Part shown: piece by piece, positions 1-7,879 of the stretch | Layout of the letters: each line of letters begins with the position of its first letter | Position numbering within the stretch: the stretch's first letter is position 1 | Origin: Jimgerdemannia flammicorona | Lineage: Eukaryota > Mucoromycota > Endogonomycetes > Endogonales > Endogonaceae | Direction of reading: 5' to 3' | DNA: 11,041 nt | NCBI GenBank assembly: GCA_003990745.1 | Contig: RBNI01006721.1 | Coordinates: 1 to 11,041 of the forward strand | Made by a program: the position numbers and the translations under genes | Notes under the pieces: generated by a model | What the model was told of the DNA's origin: nothing | The model's input: only the letters and a program-made list of their open reading frames with translations | Databases searched by the model: none

Positions 1-30
<30 letters not shown>
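1..30. repeat. Poly-A homopolymer tract
   Basis: Thirty consecutive A residues form the left edge. On the minus strand this is a poly-T run that directly interrupts the open LINE ORF2, just as its reverse transcriptase begins. It has the wrong orientation to be the tail of the minus-strand LINE, which would read as poly-T on the plus strand. It could be the 3' poly-A tail of another retroelement or processed transcript inserted into the LINE in plus orientation, or an artefact at a sequence end. What lies to the left is not visible. Confidence 0.9.
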
Positions 31-31
<1 letters not shown>

Positions 32-34
<3 letters not shown>

Positions 35-1534
35 AGCCATCTCCCCCAAAACTCCAGGGACATCCACCACCTTCTTCCAGAAGTCCCATGGCAGTCCATC
101 CTTCCCATGTGCCATCCCTAGTTTAGTTGCTGCCAGGACACTCTGTATCTCTTCCCCTTGCACTGGTAAGATCAAGTTCCCCAGTCCAGCTACCTGTGGT
201 GGCCCCCACTCTTCCAGTGAGTCTGCAATCTCCACTTCATCAGCACCCCCTTCTCCCTCACTCCACAAGCCCTGCCATCTCTCCTTCAACACCCCTAGGA
301 TTTGTTGTGTGCCGTGAATCATATCTCCATCAGCATCTAGGATCCCATCCCACCGATGCCGCACTCTCCTGGCTTTGAGAAGCCTTGATAGGTATCCAGT
401 AGGCCGCTCACCCTCTTCAAGTCCCTGCCACCGTAGTCTAGCAGCCATGCCCTGCATATGAGTCTCCTCCTCCTCCCTCAACACCTGTTGTAACTCCACA
501 ATCTCCAATTTCACTCTCTCGATCCTCCAATCCACCACCCCAACAACATTAAGCAGATCCACCCAGTCCATTTGTAACCTCCTCAGCCTGTTGGAAGCAT
601 ACCTTGTGCGCCTCCTCCTCAGTCTCCCAGCCTCTCTACCAGCCTCCCCCCAATAAACCCTCACAGCCTCTTTCAATCTCATCCAGCGGACAGCCACTGG
701 CAAACCCGCCTGCCACCAGGCAAAAACTTTTGCCTGAATATCCGCCACCCACAACTCCCACAACTCCTTCTCAGCCAGCAGAGAGGAGTTAAGGCACCAA
801 TGTCCGGGTCCATCTCCACTCCCCCCAAACTGCCCCTGCCCACAAAGTCCCCAGTGATCAGACCATGGGCACCTCTCCACCTCCAACGTCTTCCAAACAT
901 CTGATCCCCAGCACTCTGCTGTCAGAATCCAATCAATCCTTGTGCCCAAGCCATTCACCCAATGTGTATAGACCCTCGCATTGCCCCATCTGGTTCTGCC
1001 CATATCCCCCAAAGAGCTCAATGTCTCCACCTCTTCCCATGCATCCAAACCACCACTTCTGCCTCCAGCATTCCTCCCTCCATCTGTCCTGTCTAGAAGC
1101 AGATCCCTAACCATATTAAAATCCCCACTGAGCACATTGATCCCCTCCTCTAAGAGAATACCCTCCTCCAGCAGCTCCCTAATCCATGCAGTCCTCTCCC
1201 CCCTAGCTGCAGGGCAGTAGCAGGAGTCCACCTTCACAGATTCCCACCCTGGCTGATACCAGTCCCCCCAGACCAAGCGATCTCCCCAGCTCCTGATTTC
1301 CCCCAATTCGTCTCTACCTTTCCTCACCAAAATCGCCACCTTCCCAAACCAAGCTGTGGCCCCACCCCATTCCCTAGTCCACTCTACCCGATTAACCTCA
1401 TCCTCACATCTAACATCCTGCAGTAAAAAGAGATCAGCCTCCAATCCCTTGAGCCAAGTAAAAATGTTCCTGCACCGCACAGAGCCCCGTAACCCATTCA
1501 CATTCAAAGAAAAAATGTTGGTTGTACTGTTCAT
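32..1534 (-). CDS. LINE ORF2 (endonuclease-reverse transcriptase), 3' truncated
   Basis: The frame is open for 501 codons from ATG at 1534 to the poly-A tract, with no stop. The N-terminal part is an exonuclease-endonuclease-phosphatase fold, used to nick the target for target-primed reverse transcription. Visible motifs in order are SLNVNGLRG near residue 10, LLQDVRCE near 40, a CYCP strand followed by SGDFN near 132-147, TRIDWIL near 205, and SDH near 230. Downstream, after a Trp/Arg/Glu-rich linker, comes GERPTGYLSRLLKARR and then GKDGLPWDFWKK at 71-106, which is the conserved element that opens LINE reverse transcriptases. The RT catalytic motifs are not in the window. The start lies 31 bases after the ORF1 stop, a usual LINE spacing. 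One oddity is that the metal-binding Glu expected in the second motif (QE) reads as Asp (QD). The frame runs on through poly-T as Phe codons, so its end is not a natural stop. Confidence 0.88.
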
Positions 1535-1565
1535 AAGGAATAATGATATAGCATAGCCCCATCCT

Positions 1566-3598
1566 CTACAAGTCCGCAGACTGCTCCTCCTGCACCAAGT
1601 CCAAGTCATGTTCAGCTGTGCACTCCCTCTCCCCAGCTTCCTGTGCTTCCAATGCCCCCAGAAGTTCTACCATGGCCCCATCTTCATGCTCCTCGAATTC
1701 CTCGCAATACTCCAGACAGGCCTCCTGCCAGAGCTGCAAACCATGATGCTCTGCCCAGCAATAGGCTGCCCCCTCACCAGCAACTACTCCAAGTTCTGCC
1801 CGCCTCACCTCATCTACCTCATACCCCTCCTCCTCCAGGAAGATATCCAGAATCTCCACTTTCAGCACCTCCACCATTCCATCACCCCGCAGAATCCTTG
1901 CCCAGTGCTCCTCGGGCATCGCTCGCAGGTCCACTTCTCCCAATGCTTCTGCTGTGAGATTGTCCATTACCTTGCGCATCCACAACAGGTTCCCCACCTC
2001 CTTCCCTCCTGGGGTCCCTGGCCGTCCTGCCTCCAACATTGTAGTGTCAGCTCCCACACTGGCAGCCTCATTCCACTCCTCCTCAGGAACATCCACCAGC
2101 TCATCCTCACCAACCGCCACTACCTGGCCCCCTTGCCCTGCATCAGGAACCCCAAAGTGCACCTGCTGGGCCCCCTGCATCCTAGTATCCTCCACCTTCC
2201 CTCGCTTCCCAACCAGGCCCCTCCTGATAAGTGGGGGGGGGGTGGCATCCAGCACTGGCTCCCACACTTCAAAGGTACCATCAGCGAATGGGTCCTTGCC
2301 CAGCACCCCCCAGCCCCTGCCACCTTTGCCACCACCTCCTCTCCTCCTTTCCCAGCCCAGACACTGGCTTCAGCACCTCCAGCCTTCTCAGTACCAACTG
2401 TCACCATCTTCACCTCGCCTGCCATACTCGCCAACAGCTCTCTCTGCCTCTTGTGTCCCTGGGCCCGCTCCCACTGCTTCTTATCGACACAGACATGCTT
2501 CCTGCCCACAACCTCCAGATGCGTCAACTCCTCATATAGTTTCCAGGCCTTTGCCCTCCTCTCTACAGCACCACCCAGCTCCTCCAGTGCCTCCAACAAG
2601 TCCTCCTCCTCCTCTTCACTCCCTTTCACCCTTGACACCTTGCAGACAAAGGCCCCCCACATCAGCACCGATGGCCAGTCACTCCCCTTCCCTGTGGCCT
2701 CCTTTCCGGCCAGTTGAATCCTTACATCCATGTCTCCTGTCCTGATCACCGTCCCCTCCCACACCTGAAAGCCAACATCCACTATATCGCTATACTCAAC
2801 CATCACCTCCTCCACCCTCTTCCTTGTCTCCTCCTTAGTCACTGTGGGCACCCCCTTCACCAGAAGCTGCACCACCCTGGGGTCCCATCACAAGCACCGC
2901 ACCATGGGGACCACCACCTCCCCAACCACGACGCCAGTCTTCAGTGCCTCACTCAATGGACCCTCCTCCTCAAAGCCCACCTCGACCCCCTCCAGACCCT
3001 TCAAGAACTTAACTGAAGCTGCCCCAGCCACCTGCTTTGAGATAAGCCCCAGCACCATCCTCGCCGTCACTGCCAAGCCCCAGAAGCACAAGGTCACCGC
3101 GAACTCCGAGATTGACTTCTTGAGTAACGGGGCCACCGCCAGCCCCATCACACCATTGGCCAGGTCCCCCTTCCTCATCAGGAGTCCCTGCCCCACCTGG
3201 CCATCAGCCATCAAATCTCTTTTTTTCTCCAGATTCACTGTCACGCCACCATCAGCAGTCCCGCCACTACCCCCAGCAGTCCCTCCACTTCCCCCACCTC
3301 CCACCAGCGAAGGCCCAGCTCTCCCAGCATCCTCAGCCTTCTGCTTCCCCTTCCCTCCAGCCTGATCTCTGCGGGCTCCCATCGGCCAACCCCCAGTCCT
3401 CAGCATGTCCACAAAGCTCCGCCCCTGCTGCCCTCCAGCCCCCCCACCAGTGCCACCACCACCACCCGAGCTGCCCAGTCCACTTGGGCCACCGAAAGAC
3501 CCCATCCCCAGCCCATGTCTCCTCCCAATATGCTGCCAGTCGAAAGCCCCAGGTCCACCCGACCTGGTACGCACCTCGGCTTGCTTGCTGCTTGACAT
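1566..3598 (-). pseudogene. LINE ORF1 (gag-like RNA-binding protein), broken
   Basis: ORF1 of LINEs binds element RNA to form the ribonucleoprotein. The chosen start is ATG at 3598 (MSSSKQAEVRTRSGG). It is followed by a glycine/serine-rich low-complexity stretch (about residues 20-65) and a second Gly-rich stretch (about 95-115). A more ordered region around 2875-2740 (VVQLLVKGVPTVTKEE... with VWEGTVIRTGD) resembles the beta-alpha-beta layout of RRM-like ORF1 domains. The C-terminal part is acidic and Glu-rich and ends at TAG 1566-1568. Two lesions are visible: an in-frame TGA at 2888-2890 inside the same frame, and a shift to another frame somewhere between about 2372 and 2240. Homopolymers C6 at 2306-2311 and G10 at 2233-2242 lie within that interval. 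I see no canonical CCHC zinc knuckle. A further in-frame ATG at 3697 lies in gypsy sequence and is not the start. Family assignment rests on position before ORF2 more than on similarity. Confidence 0.72.
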
Positions 3599-3680
3599 TT
3601 TCTTAGTATCTTTCTCCAATAAACGCCTTGAAAGTGTGTTGTGAAAGTGTGTGTAACATGAATTGTAGCAGAGAAAGATG
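3599..3680 (-). other. LINE 5' leader and junction with gypsy RT
   Basis: About 82 bases separate the LINE ORF1 start from the point where the gypsy reading frame stops matching a reverse transcriptase. The gypsy frame is normal to the VIEQWPV codons (V at 3681-3683), where the family continues with Pro and the RNase H connection. Here it runs into unrelated sequence (HLSLLQFMLHTL) that is the LINE leader read in the gypsy frame. The leader carries CA-rich repeats (plus strand tgtgttgtgaaagtgtgtg). The boundary is uncertain by several bases because no target-site duplication can be checked within the window. Confidence 0.6.
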
Positions 3681-4499
3681 TACAGGCCACTGTTCAATGA
3701 CTTGTATTTTCCTTGGATCTACTTGAATTCCTTTGGCTGATATAATGTGTCCAAGGTATTCAACTTGATCCTTGAAAAATTCATATTTTTTGAGCTTTGC
3801 ATAGAGCTTGTTCTTGCAGAGGATCTTGAGGACTTGTTCAATGTGCTTGAGGTGTTCTTCTTCAGTGCTACTGAAGATCAAGATGTCATCAATGTATACA
3901 AGTACAAAGATATAGAGCTGGTCCTTGAAGACAGTTTGCATGAGATCTTGAAAGATTGCTGGTGCATTGGTGAGGCCAAAGGCTATGACTAAGAATTCGT
4001 AGAGTCCAAAGGGTATCATGAAGGCAGTCTTGGGTATATCTTCTGGCTTGATTCGAATTTGGTGATACCCAGAGGTGAGATCGATCTTGGTGAAGTACTT
4101 TACATTCTTGAGAGCATCAAAGATTTGACCTATGAGTAGTAGTGGGTAATGGTTCTTGACTGTAATCTTGTTGAGTGCTTGGTAGTCTATGCACATTCGC
4201 AGAGTATTATCCTTTTTCTTGACAAATAGGACTGAGGAGCCAAAGGGTGACTTGCTTGGTTGGATGGCTCCTCGCTTGATGAGTTCATTGAGTTCCTTCT
4301 TGACTGCTTCAATTTCAAGTAGAGACATGTGGTACATTTTCTTCTTAGATATAGCTACAAAAGGTACCAACTTGATTTCGTGGTCATGGTCTCTTGAAGG
4401 TGGTAGACCTGGTAGTTTGTCCAGGAAGACATCCTTGTACTTGTTCAGCAGTAACTTGATGCTTTCACTAATTGATAGCTTCTTGTCTTCTTTCTTTGG
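3681..4499 (-). pseudogene. pol: Gypsy copy A reverse transcriptase, interrupted
   Basis: The RNA-dependent DNA polymerase of a Ty3/gypsy element. The domain opens with the family landmark DKLPGLPPSRDHDHEIKL, upstream of 4370, then SKSPFGSSVLFVKKKD, LRMCIDYQALNK, motif A FTKIDLTSGYHQI (catalytic Asp near 4080), FGLTNAPAIFQ, and motif C VLVYIDDIL, carrying the two catalytic Asp residues near 3885-3890. It ends in the thumb at YLGHIISAKGIQVDPRK. This stretch from 4499 down to about 3681 has no stop, so the catalytic core itself is uninterrupted. The last palm/thumb residues and the connection to RNase H are lost to the LINE insertion. It is read as part of one polyprotein with the protease upstream. 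The codon listed as a start near 4370 is TTG (Leu) inside the polyprotein and not a real initiation site. Confidence 0.95.
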
Positions 4500-4985
4500 T
4501 CAGATCAGTGCCACAAAGGCATAGGTAGCTTTCTTGAGGGCCTTCTTGAACTGAATTGTTGAAAGGGTAGTAATTGGGGTTCTTGTCTGAGTCTTGTTGG
4601 GCTTGATGGTAATATTGGCTCCATCCTGAATCAAGGTGACTTCATTCTTGGTTCAATCAATCTAAGGGTTATGCTGTGTAAGCTAGGGTTTGACTAGGAT
4701 CAGGTCATGGTCTCCTAGTGGTACTACCTTGAAATCTTAACATTCCCAGTACTTCTGGATCTTGAGGGGAAGTTTAGCAGCAATTGAGTCAATTGGTAAG
4801 GTGGTGCCATCTGTGGTGACAACTCTACCATTCTTGCCAGCTGGTTTGGTGAGAATCTTGAGCTTGTCGATGAGGTTCTTGTTGATGAGGTTCTTGTTGA
4901 TGAAGTTCCCAACAGCTCCACTGTCTATGTGAACATCTAGCTCTTGTCCCTTGACTAGGCCTTTGAAAATGAGTATTGAATTGGC
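4500..4985 (-). pseudogene. Gypsy copy A aspartic protease (retropepsin) region
   Basis: The retropepsin-like protease that would process the gag-pol polyprotein. The active-site triad sits in VHIDSGAVGNFI, with DSG at about 4917-4925. It is followed by a flap-like region (VVTTDGTTLPI) and by DFKVVPLGDHDLILV near 4735-4695, which corresponds to the hydrophobic C-terminal strand of gypsy proteases. The segment after it, with the pattern KP-stop-LTQHNP-stop-ID-stop, fits the family signature in which each of these three positions is normally Trp, so these stops (4683, 4662, 4653) look like Trp codons that mutated. Another stop lies at 4737, and the linker to RT ends at the TGA at 4500. An exact 15-base tandem duplication (4872-4901) repeats the residues NKNLI just after the active site. 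The boundary with the dUTPase upstream is not sharp. Confidence 0.85.
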
Positions 4986-5012
4986 TCAGTTCTTGGCTAT
5001 GCTTGCAACTTT

Positions 5013-5408
5013 GTTGGTGCTGCCAAAGCCTTTCTGATCTCACTTGGTTGAAGAAAGCTTTGTGACTTCTTTGATAACTGGTAGGGTGGCTCACTCCAGA
5101 ATGAGCTGTGCAATTCTGTCACCTTCATTGACAGTATATGGTTAGTTCTTGTGGTTGACTAGCAGGACTTGCATTTCACCTTGGAAGTCAGAGTCAATGA
5201 CTCCAGCACCAACATCCAATGAGTGCTTGAAACTGAGGCCAGATCTTGGTGCAATTCTTGCATAATGTTCCTTGGGGATTTCGACTGAAAGGCCAGTTGG
5301 GATGAGCCTTCTTTCATGTGCAGGAATGGTGACTTGTTGTACTGCTTGAAGGTCTAAACCAATGGCTCCTTCTGACTGTACTTGAGGGATCTGGGCCTTG
5401 GGGTTGAC
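5013..5408 (-). pseudogene. dut: dUTPase domain inside the gypsy polyprotein (copy A)
   Basis: Trimeric-type dUTP pyrophosphatase, which hydrolyses dUTP to dUMP and so limits uracil in newly made DNA. All five family motifs are present in order: motif 1 GAIGLDLQA (5343-5369); motif 2 APRSGLS (about 5232-5252); motif 3 GAGVIDSDFQGEM (5172-5210), with the catalytic Asp and with Phe where Tyr is usual; motif 4 GDRIAQLILE (5094-5123); motif 5 KGFGSTN (5013-5033). The Arg that starts motif 5 is replaced by a TGA at 5040, as expected from CGA to TGA. Other in-frame stops are at 5142 and 5091, and the TGA at 5409 separates it from gag. Spacing between motifs and the total of about 120 residues match the family. 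It lies in the same frame as the zinc knuckle upstream and the protease downstream, so it was a polyprotein domain and not a separate host gene. The copy is inactive as written. Confidence 0.93.
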
Positions 5409-5411
5409 TCA

Positions 5412-6464
5412 TATGAAATTGAGTACAACTTCTTGTTCAACTGGTTGACCTTGAGTGTCTTTGGATAGGACCAGAATCCTCTTTGGTTCAGCAGTTTTCT
5501 TGGGACATTTGGTTGCAATGTGACCAGGCTGATGGCAAAAGAAGCAGGCTCCAGCCTTCTTGAGGCACTCCTTTTCCTCAGGTGTAAGCTTACCTTTCTT
5601 GTTCTTGTTGATGGTATCTAGGTCGATGAGGGCAGGTCCAACAGTTCTGACTTTGGGTTCCTCCCTTCTGTGGTTGTTGTTGTTGAAAGGTAGTCTCTTC
5701 TGTTCAAAGTAGTGACTATAGATGATGACATCAAACCTATCAGTAATTTTCATTGCTATATCTAGGTCCTTGGGTTCTTCTAATTCAATATGAACTCAGG
5801 TTTGACCTTTCAGGCCTCGGATGTACTTGTTAACCTTCTTGTCTTCAGTGACATGTGGTAATTCTAATAGAATTGATAGGAATTGTGCATTGTATGCTTG
5901 CACAGACTTGAGTTGTTTGACATTTGCCAGATGGTCTCGCATGGCCTTGGTGCTATTGACTGGTTTGAATTGGCCTTGAATAGTATCAGAGAATTCGCCC
6001 CAGGTCTTGATTCAGCCAGAGAATCTGGTATTCTGGACATGATTTTGCTACCAGATTGCAGCATTCCCTTGGAGGAGTGTGGCAGCAAATTAGACTAGTG
6101 TTGCTTCTTCCAAATTGGTCAGTTCTCTATAATGCTCCAATTGGAAAAGCCAGGCATTGGTAGACAGTCCTCCTCTTTGACCATCAAAAGTATCAGGCTT
6201 CTGAGGCTTGATAGTGACTGCTGTCAGATGTATTGATATCAATAGAGATGCAGAGGTATGAGCAGGGGCCTTGCTTTTCTTTCTTTCTATGCATTCTTGA
6301 AGTTGAGCTATCTGAGCTAATACAGTCTGCAAAAGACTCTCAATGGCCCCATTTGACTGAGTAGTGTTTTGTTGTTCCTCTTCTTCTTGCTGATTGTACT
6401 GATTGTATGAGGCATTGTCTGAACTATAGGTACTGTATAAAGGATTCCACCCATTGTCCTCCAT
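5412..6464 (-). pseudogene. gag: Gypsy copy A gag with CCHC zinc knuckle
   Basis: Structural protein of the virus-like particle. ATG at 6464 begins MEDNGWNPLYSTYSSD and is the first ATG after the primer binding site. The N-terminal part is Gln/Asn/Glu-rich with a short helical stretch (LLQTVLAQIAQLQECI). A capsid-type region follows, with PDTFDGQRGG then WLFQLEHYRE (about 6190-6120), FAATLLQGNAAIW, IKTWGEF and VNKYIRGLKGQ, which matches the retrotransposon gag pattern. The nucleocapsid motif CFFCHQPGHIATKC (5505-5546) fits CX2CX4HX4C exactly and would bind element RNA. Stops within it are at 6087 (TAA), 6048 (TAG), 6012 and 5796 (TGA), and TGA at 5409 ends the last open segment. No gag stop or frameshift separates it from pol, so the ancestor probably made one gag-pol protein. 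Confidence 0.9.
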
Positions 6465-6512
6465 AGTATTGTAACTGATATCTTGAGAGGTGTCTTGATA
6501 AGGCTAGGTGTA

Positions 6513-6530
6513 ACCACACTGCTGCTACCA
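6513..6530 (-). promoter_or_regulatory. Primer binding site (putative)
   Basis: Two bases (CT) after the end of the 5' LTR, the minus strand reads TGGTAGCAGCAGTGTGGT. TGG at this place is the complement of the CCA end of a tRNA and is the usual primer site for minus-strand cDNA synthesis. TGGTAGC would also pair with a fungal initiator-Met type acceptor end (GCUACCA), but the following bases do not clearly match a tRNA I can name. Mutation of this copy may have blurred it. Confidence 0.65.
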
Positions 6531-6652
6531 AGTGTAATAGTTCTAGTTTTTAAATGAGGAAGCGACTAGTTCTGGTAGTTCTAAGTAGCTCAAAGAGATA
6601 CTTAAGGACTCAAGTGGTCTTGAAGGATTTCGGGGAGAAACTATTCTGAGAC

Positions 6653-6658
6653 TTTATT
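6653..6658 (-). terminator. Polyadenylation signal AATAAA in LTR A
   Basis: The minus strand reads AATAAA here, about 20 bases downstream of the TATA-like box. The same hexamer is conserved at the equivalent place in LTR B (8476-8481). It is probably the LTR signal for 3' end formation in the R region. Confidence 0.5.
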
Positions 6659-6677
6659 CATGAGAACAAAGGGGATA

Positions 6678-6683
6678 TTTATA
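6678..6683 (-). promoter_or_regulatory. TATA-like box in LTR A
   Basis: The minus strand reads TATAAATATCCCC, a good TATA box midway through the LTR and conserved in LTR B as TATAAATATCCCC (tttata at 8501-8506). It would set the start of the genomic transcript. No transcription data are available. Confidence 0.5.
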
Positions 6684-7879
6684 CAAGATCTGAAAGAAGG
6701 ATCTGAAAGGATCTGAGAAATCAAAGGAAAATGCCAAGAGGAAAGTTCTGGCAAAGATGACAAATAATAACAAATAAAGTTCTACAAGTTTCCAGGACAT
6801 TCAGTGACTAGCTAAAAATAAGTACTAGAGGATGCTCGGTGCCAAGAAAGGATTTCTAAGCATTCAGAAAGTACCGGAAGATTGTAGAATATTGAAGAAA
6901 GACAAAGAAAGGAAATAAACTATGCTAAAATGTTACACTAATACTAATTTATAAATATGTATAGTAAATAGAGATTATTATATTTTTAATATAGAGATTA
7001 AATATATATTAGATAAGATTAACTAAATAATAGATAAATTCTTAAAATATAGAAAACAAACTTATTCTTTTATTAAAGTCATTAGTAATCTCATTTAACT
7101 TGTTAAAGATAATTATTAGAAGAAAACCCCATTACTGAATTTTCTTTAGTACTATTAGAATCTAGACTCTGAAGTATTTAAAGTTATAAAAAGAATAATT
7201 AAGAGATTTATATATATTGAGAAAAACTTATCTAAGAAGATTATAAATAAGTAGTAATATCTAGAAATAATAATCTCAAACTTAAGAAGAATTCTATAAT
7301 ACTTCAGATATAGAAAATTTTAGTTTAATAAAATCTATAGCTCTATCTCTCAAAAATTCTCCAAATAAGATAATTGAAGATATTATTATCTTTATAGTTC
7401 TCTTTAATTTATATAATAAAGATTCAAATGTAGTAATAAGCTATTAGCTAGATTTTATAACTTCTCTCAATTTTAACCTATAACTAAAAATCATATTACA
7501 TATATGTAATAGGCTTTATTATATAACTCTTTAAAATTAGAAATAATTAGAATATTATTATTATATTTATAGACTATCTTAGCAAATAAATCTACTTTAT
7601 ATTAGTAAAAATTACTGAAATAGTCTCTAAAACTACTGAAATAGTTTTGAACTTAATATTTAGATTATATAAATAATATACTAAATACTATAGTTTCTAA
7701 TTATATAAAGTTTATAAGTAATTTTTAAAAGTTATTATTTTATTTTTTATAGATAAATTTAAAATTCTTCTATAATTTATATATTACTCTATATATAATA
7801 ATAGAACTCTAAAATAGATACTTAGTATCTTTAGCTATTATAAATAAAATAATTATAATAATAGCTAATAGATTTTAAT

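Larger units (their letters stand above)
31..3680 (-). mobile_element. LINE (non-LTR retrotransposon), 5' part
   Basis: A two-ORF non-LTR retrotransposon reading leftward. It has a short 5' leader, a glycine-rich gag-like ORF1 (3598 to 1566), and an ORF2 starting at 1534 with an apurinic-endonuclease-type domain followed by the beginning of a reverse transcriptase. Its base composition is strongly GC-rich, with a C-rich plus strand, unlike the gypsy sequence and AT island to its right. Its 5' end abuts the reverse transcriptase of gypsy copy A at about 3680, so it inserted into that element after the element existed. The 3' two thirds of ORF2 and the tail lie outside the window or are displaced by the poly-A tract. 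ORF order and the EN-RT arrangement fit the fungal Tad/L1-like range, but the clade cannot be fixed without the RT core. Confidence 0.88.
3681..6937 (-). mobile_element. Ty3/gypsy LTR retrotransposon copy A, 5' half
   Basis: A minus-strand element with its 5' LTR at 6533-6937, a primer binding site just inside it, and a single long gag-pol frame starting at 6464. Domain order is gag, CCHC zinc knuckle, dUTPase, aspartic protease and reverse transcriptase, after which a LINE interrupts it. RNase H, integrase and 3' LTR of this copy are not in the window, unless they lie beyond the LINE to the left. The frame never shifts over about 2.8 kb. I count 14 in-frame stops at 6087, 6048, 6012, 5796, 5409, 5142, 5091, 5040, 4986, 4737, 4683, 4662, 4653 and 4500. 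Nearly all are explained by one C-to-T or G-to-A change in an Arg, Trp or Gln codon. Copy B supplies the missing 3' half of the family, including a chromodomain, so A is probably a chromovirus. Confidence 0.92.
6533..6937 (-). repeat. 5' LTR of gypsy copy A
   Basis: A 405-base LTR. On the minus strand it begins TGTAACATTTTAGCATAG and ends CTATTACA, giving the inverted termini TGTAA...TTACA. It aligns end to end in the same orientation with 8357-8759 at roughly 90% identity by hand, with about 38 substitutions, mostly transitions, and a few 1-2 base indels. A TATA-like box and an AATAAA signal lie inside. It is followed (leftward) by the primer binding site and gag, so it is the 5' LTR of copy A. 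The bases just outside it are CTAAT (6938-6942); the matching duplication at the other end of this copy is not in the window. Confidence 0.93.

Noticed and set aside
1..30. Poly-A as the 3' tail of the LINE
   Set aside because: The LINE reads leftward, so its tail would be poly-T on the plus strand and would follow the complete ORF2. Here ORF2 is cut at the start of RT.
1608..2717. A 369-codon plus-strand open frame, and several other plus-strand frames in 100-3650, rich in Pro, Ser, Leu and His
   Set aside because: They are antisense shadows of the GC-rich LINE ORFs. Their composition is low-complexity, no domain is visible, and the minus strand carries recognisable endonuclease and ORF1 features.
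3598..3697. LINE ORF1 starting at the upstream in-frame ATG at 3697
   Set aside because: That ATG lies in gypsy sequence across the junction. The ATG at 3598 is inside the LINE and begins a composition typical of ORF1.
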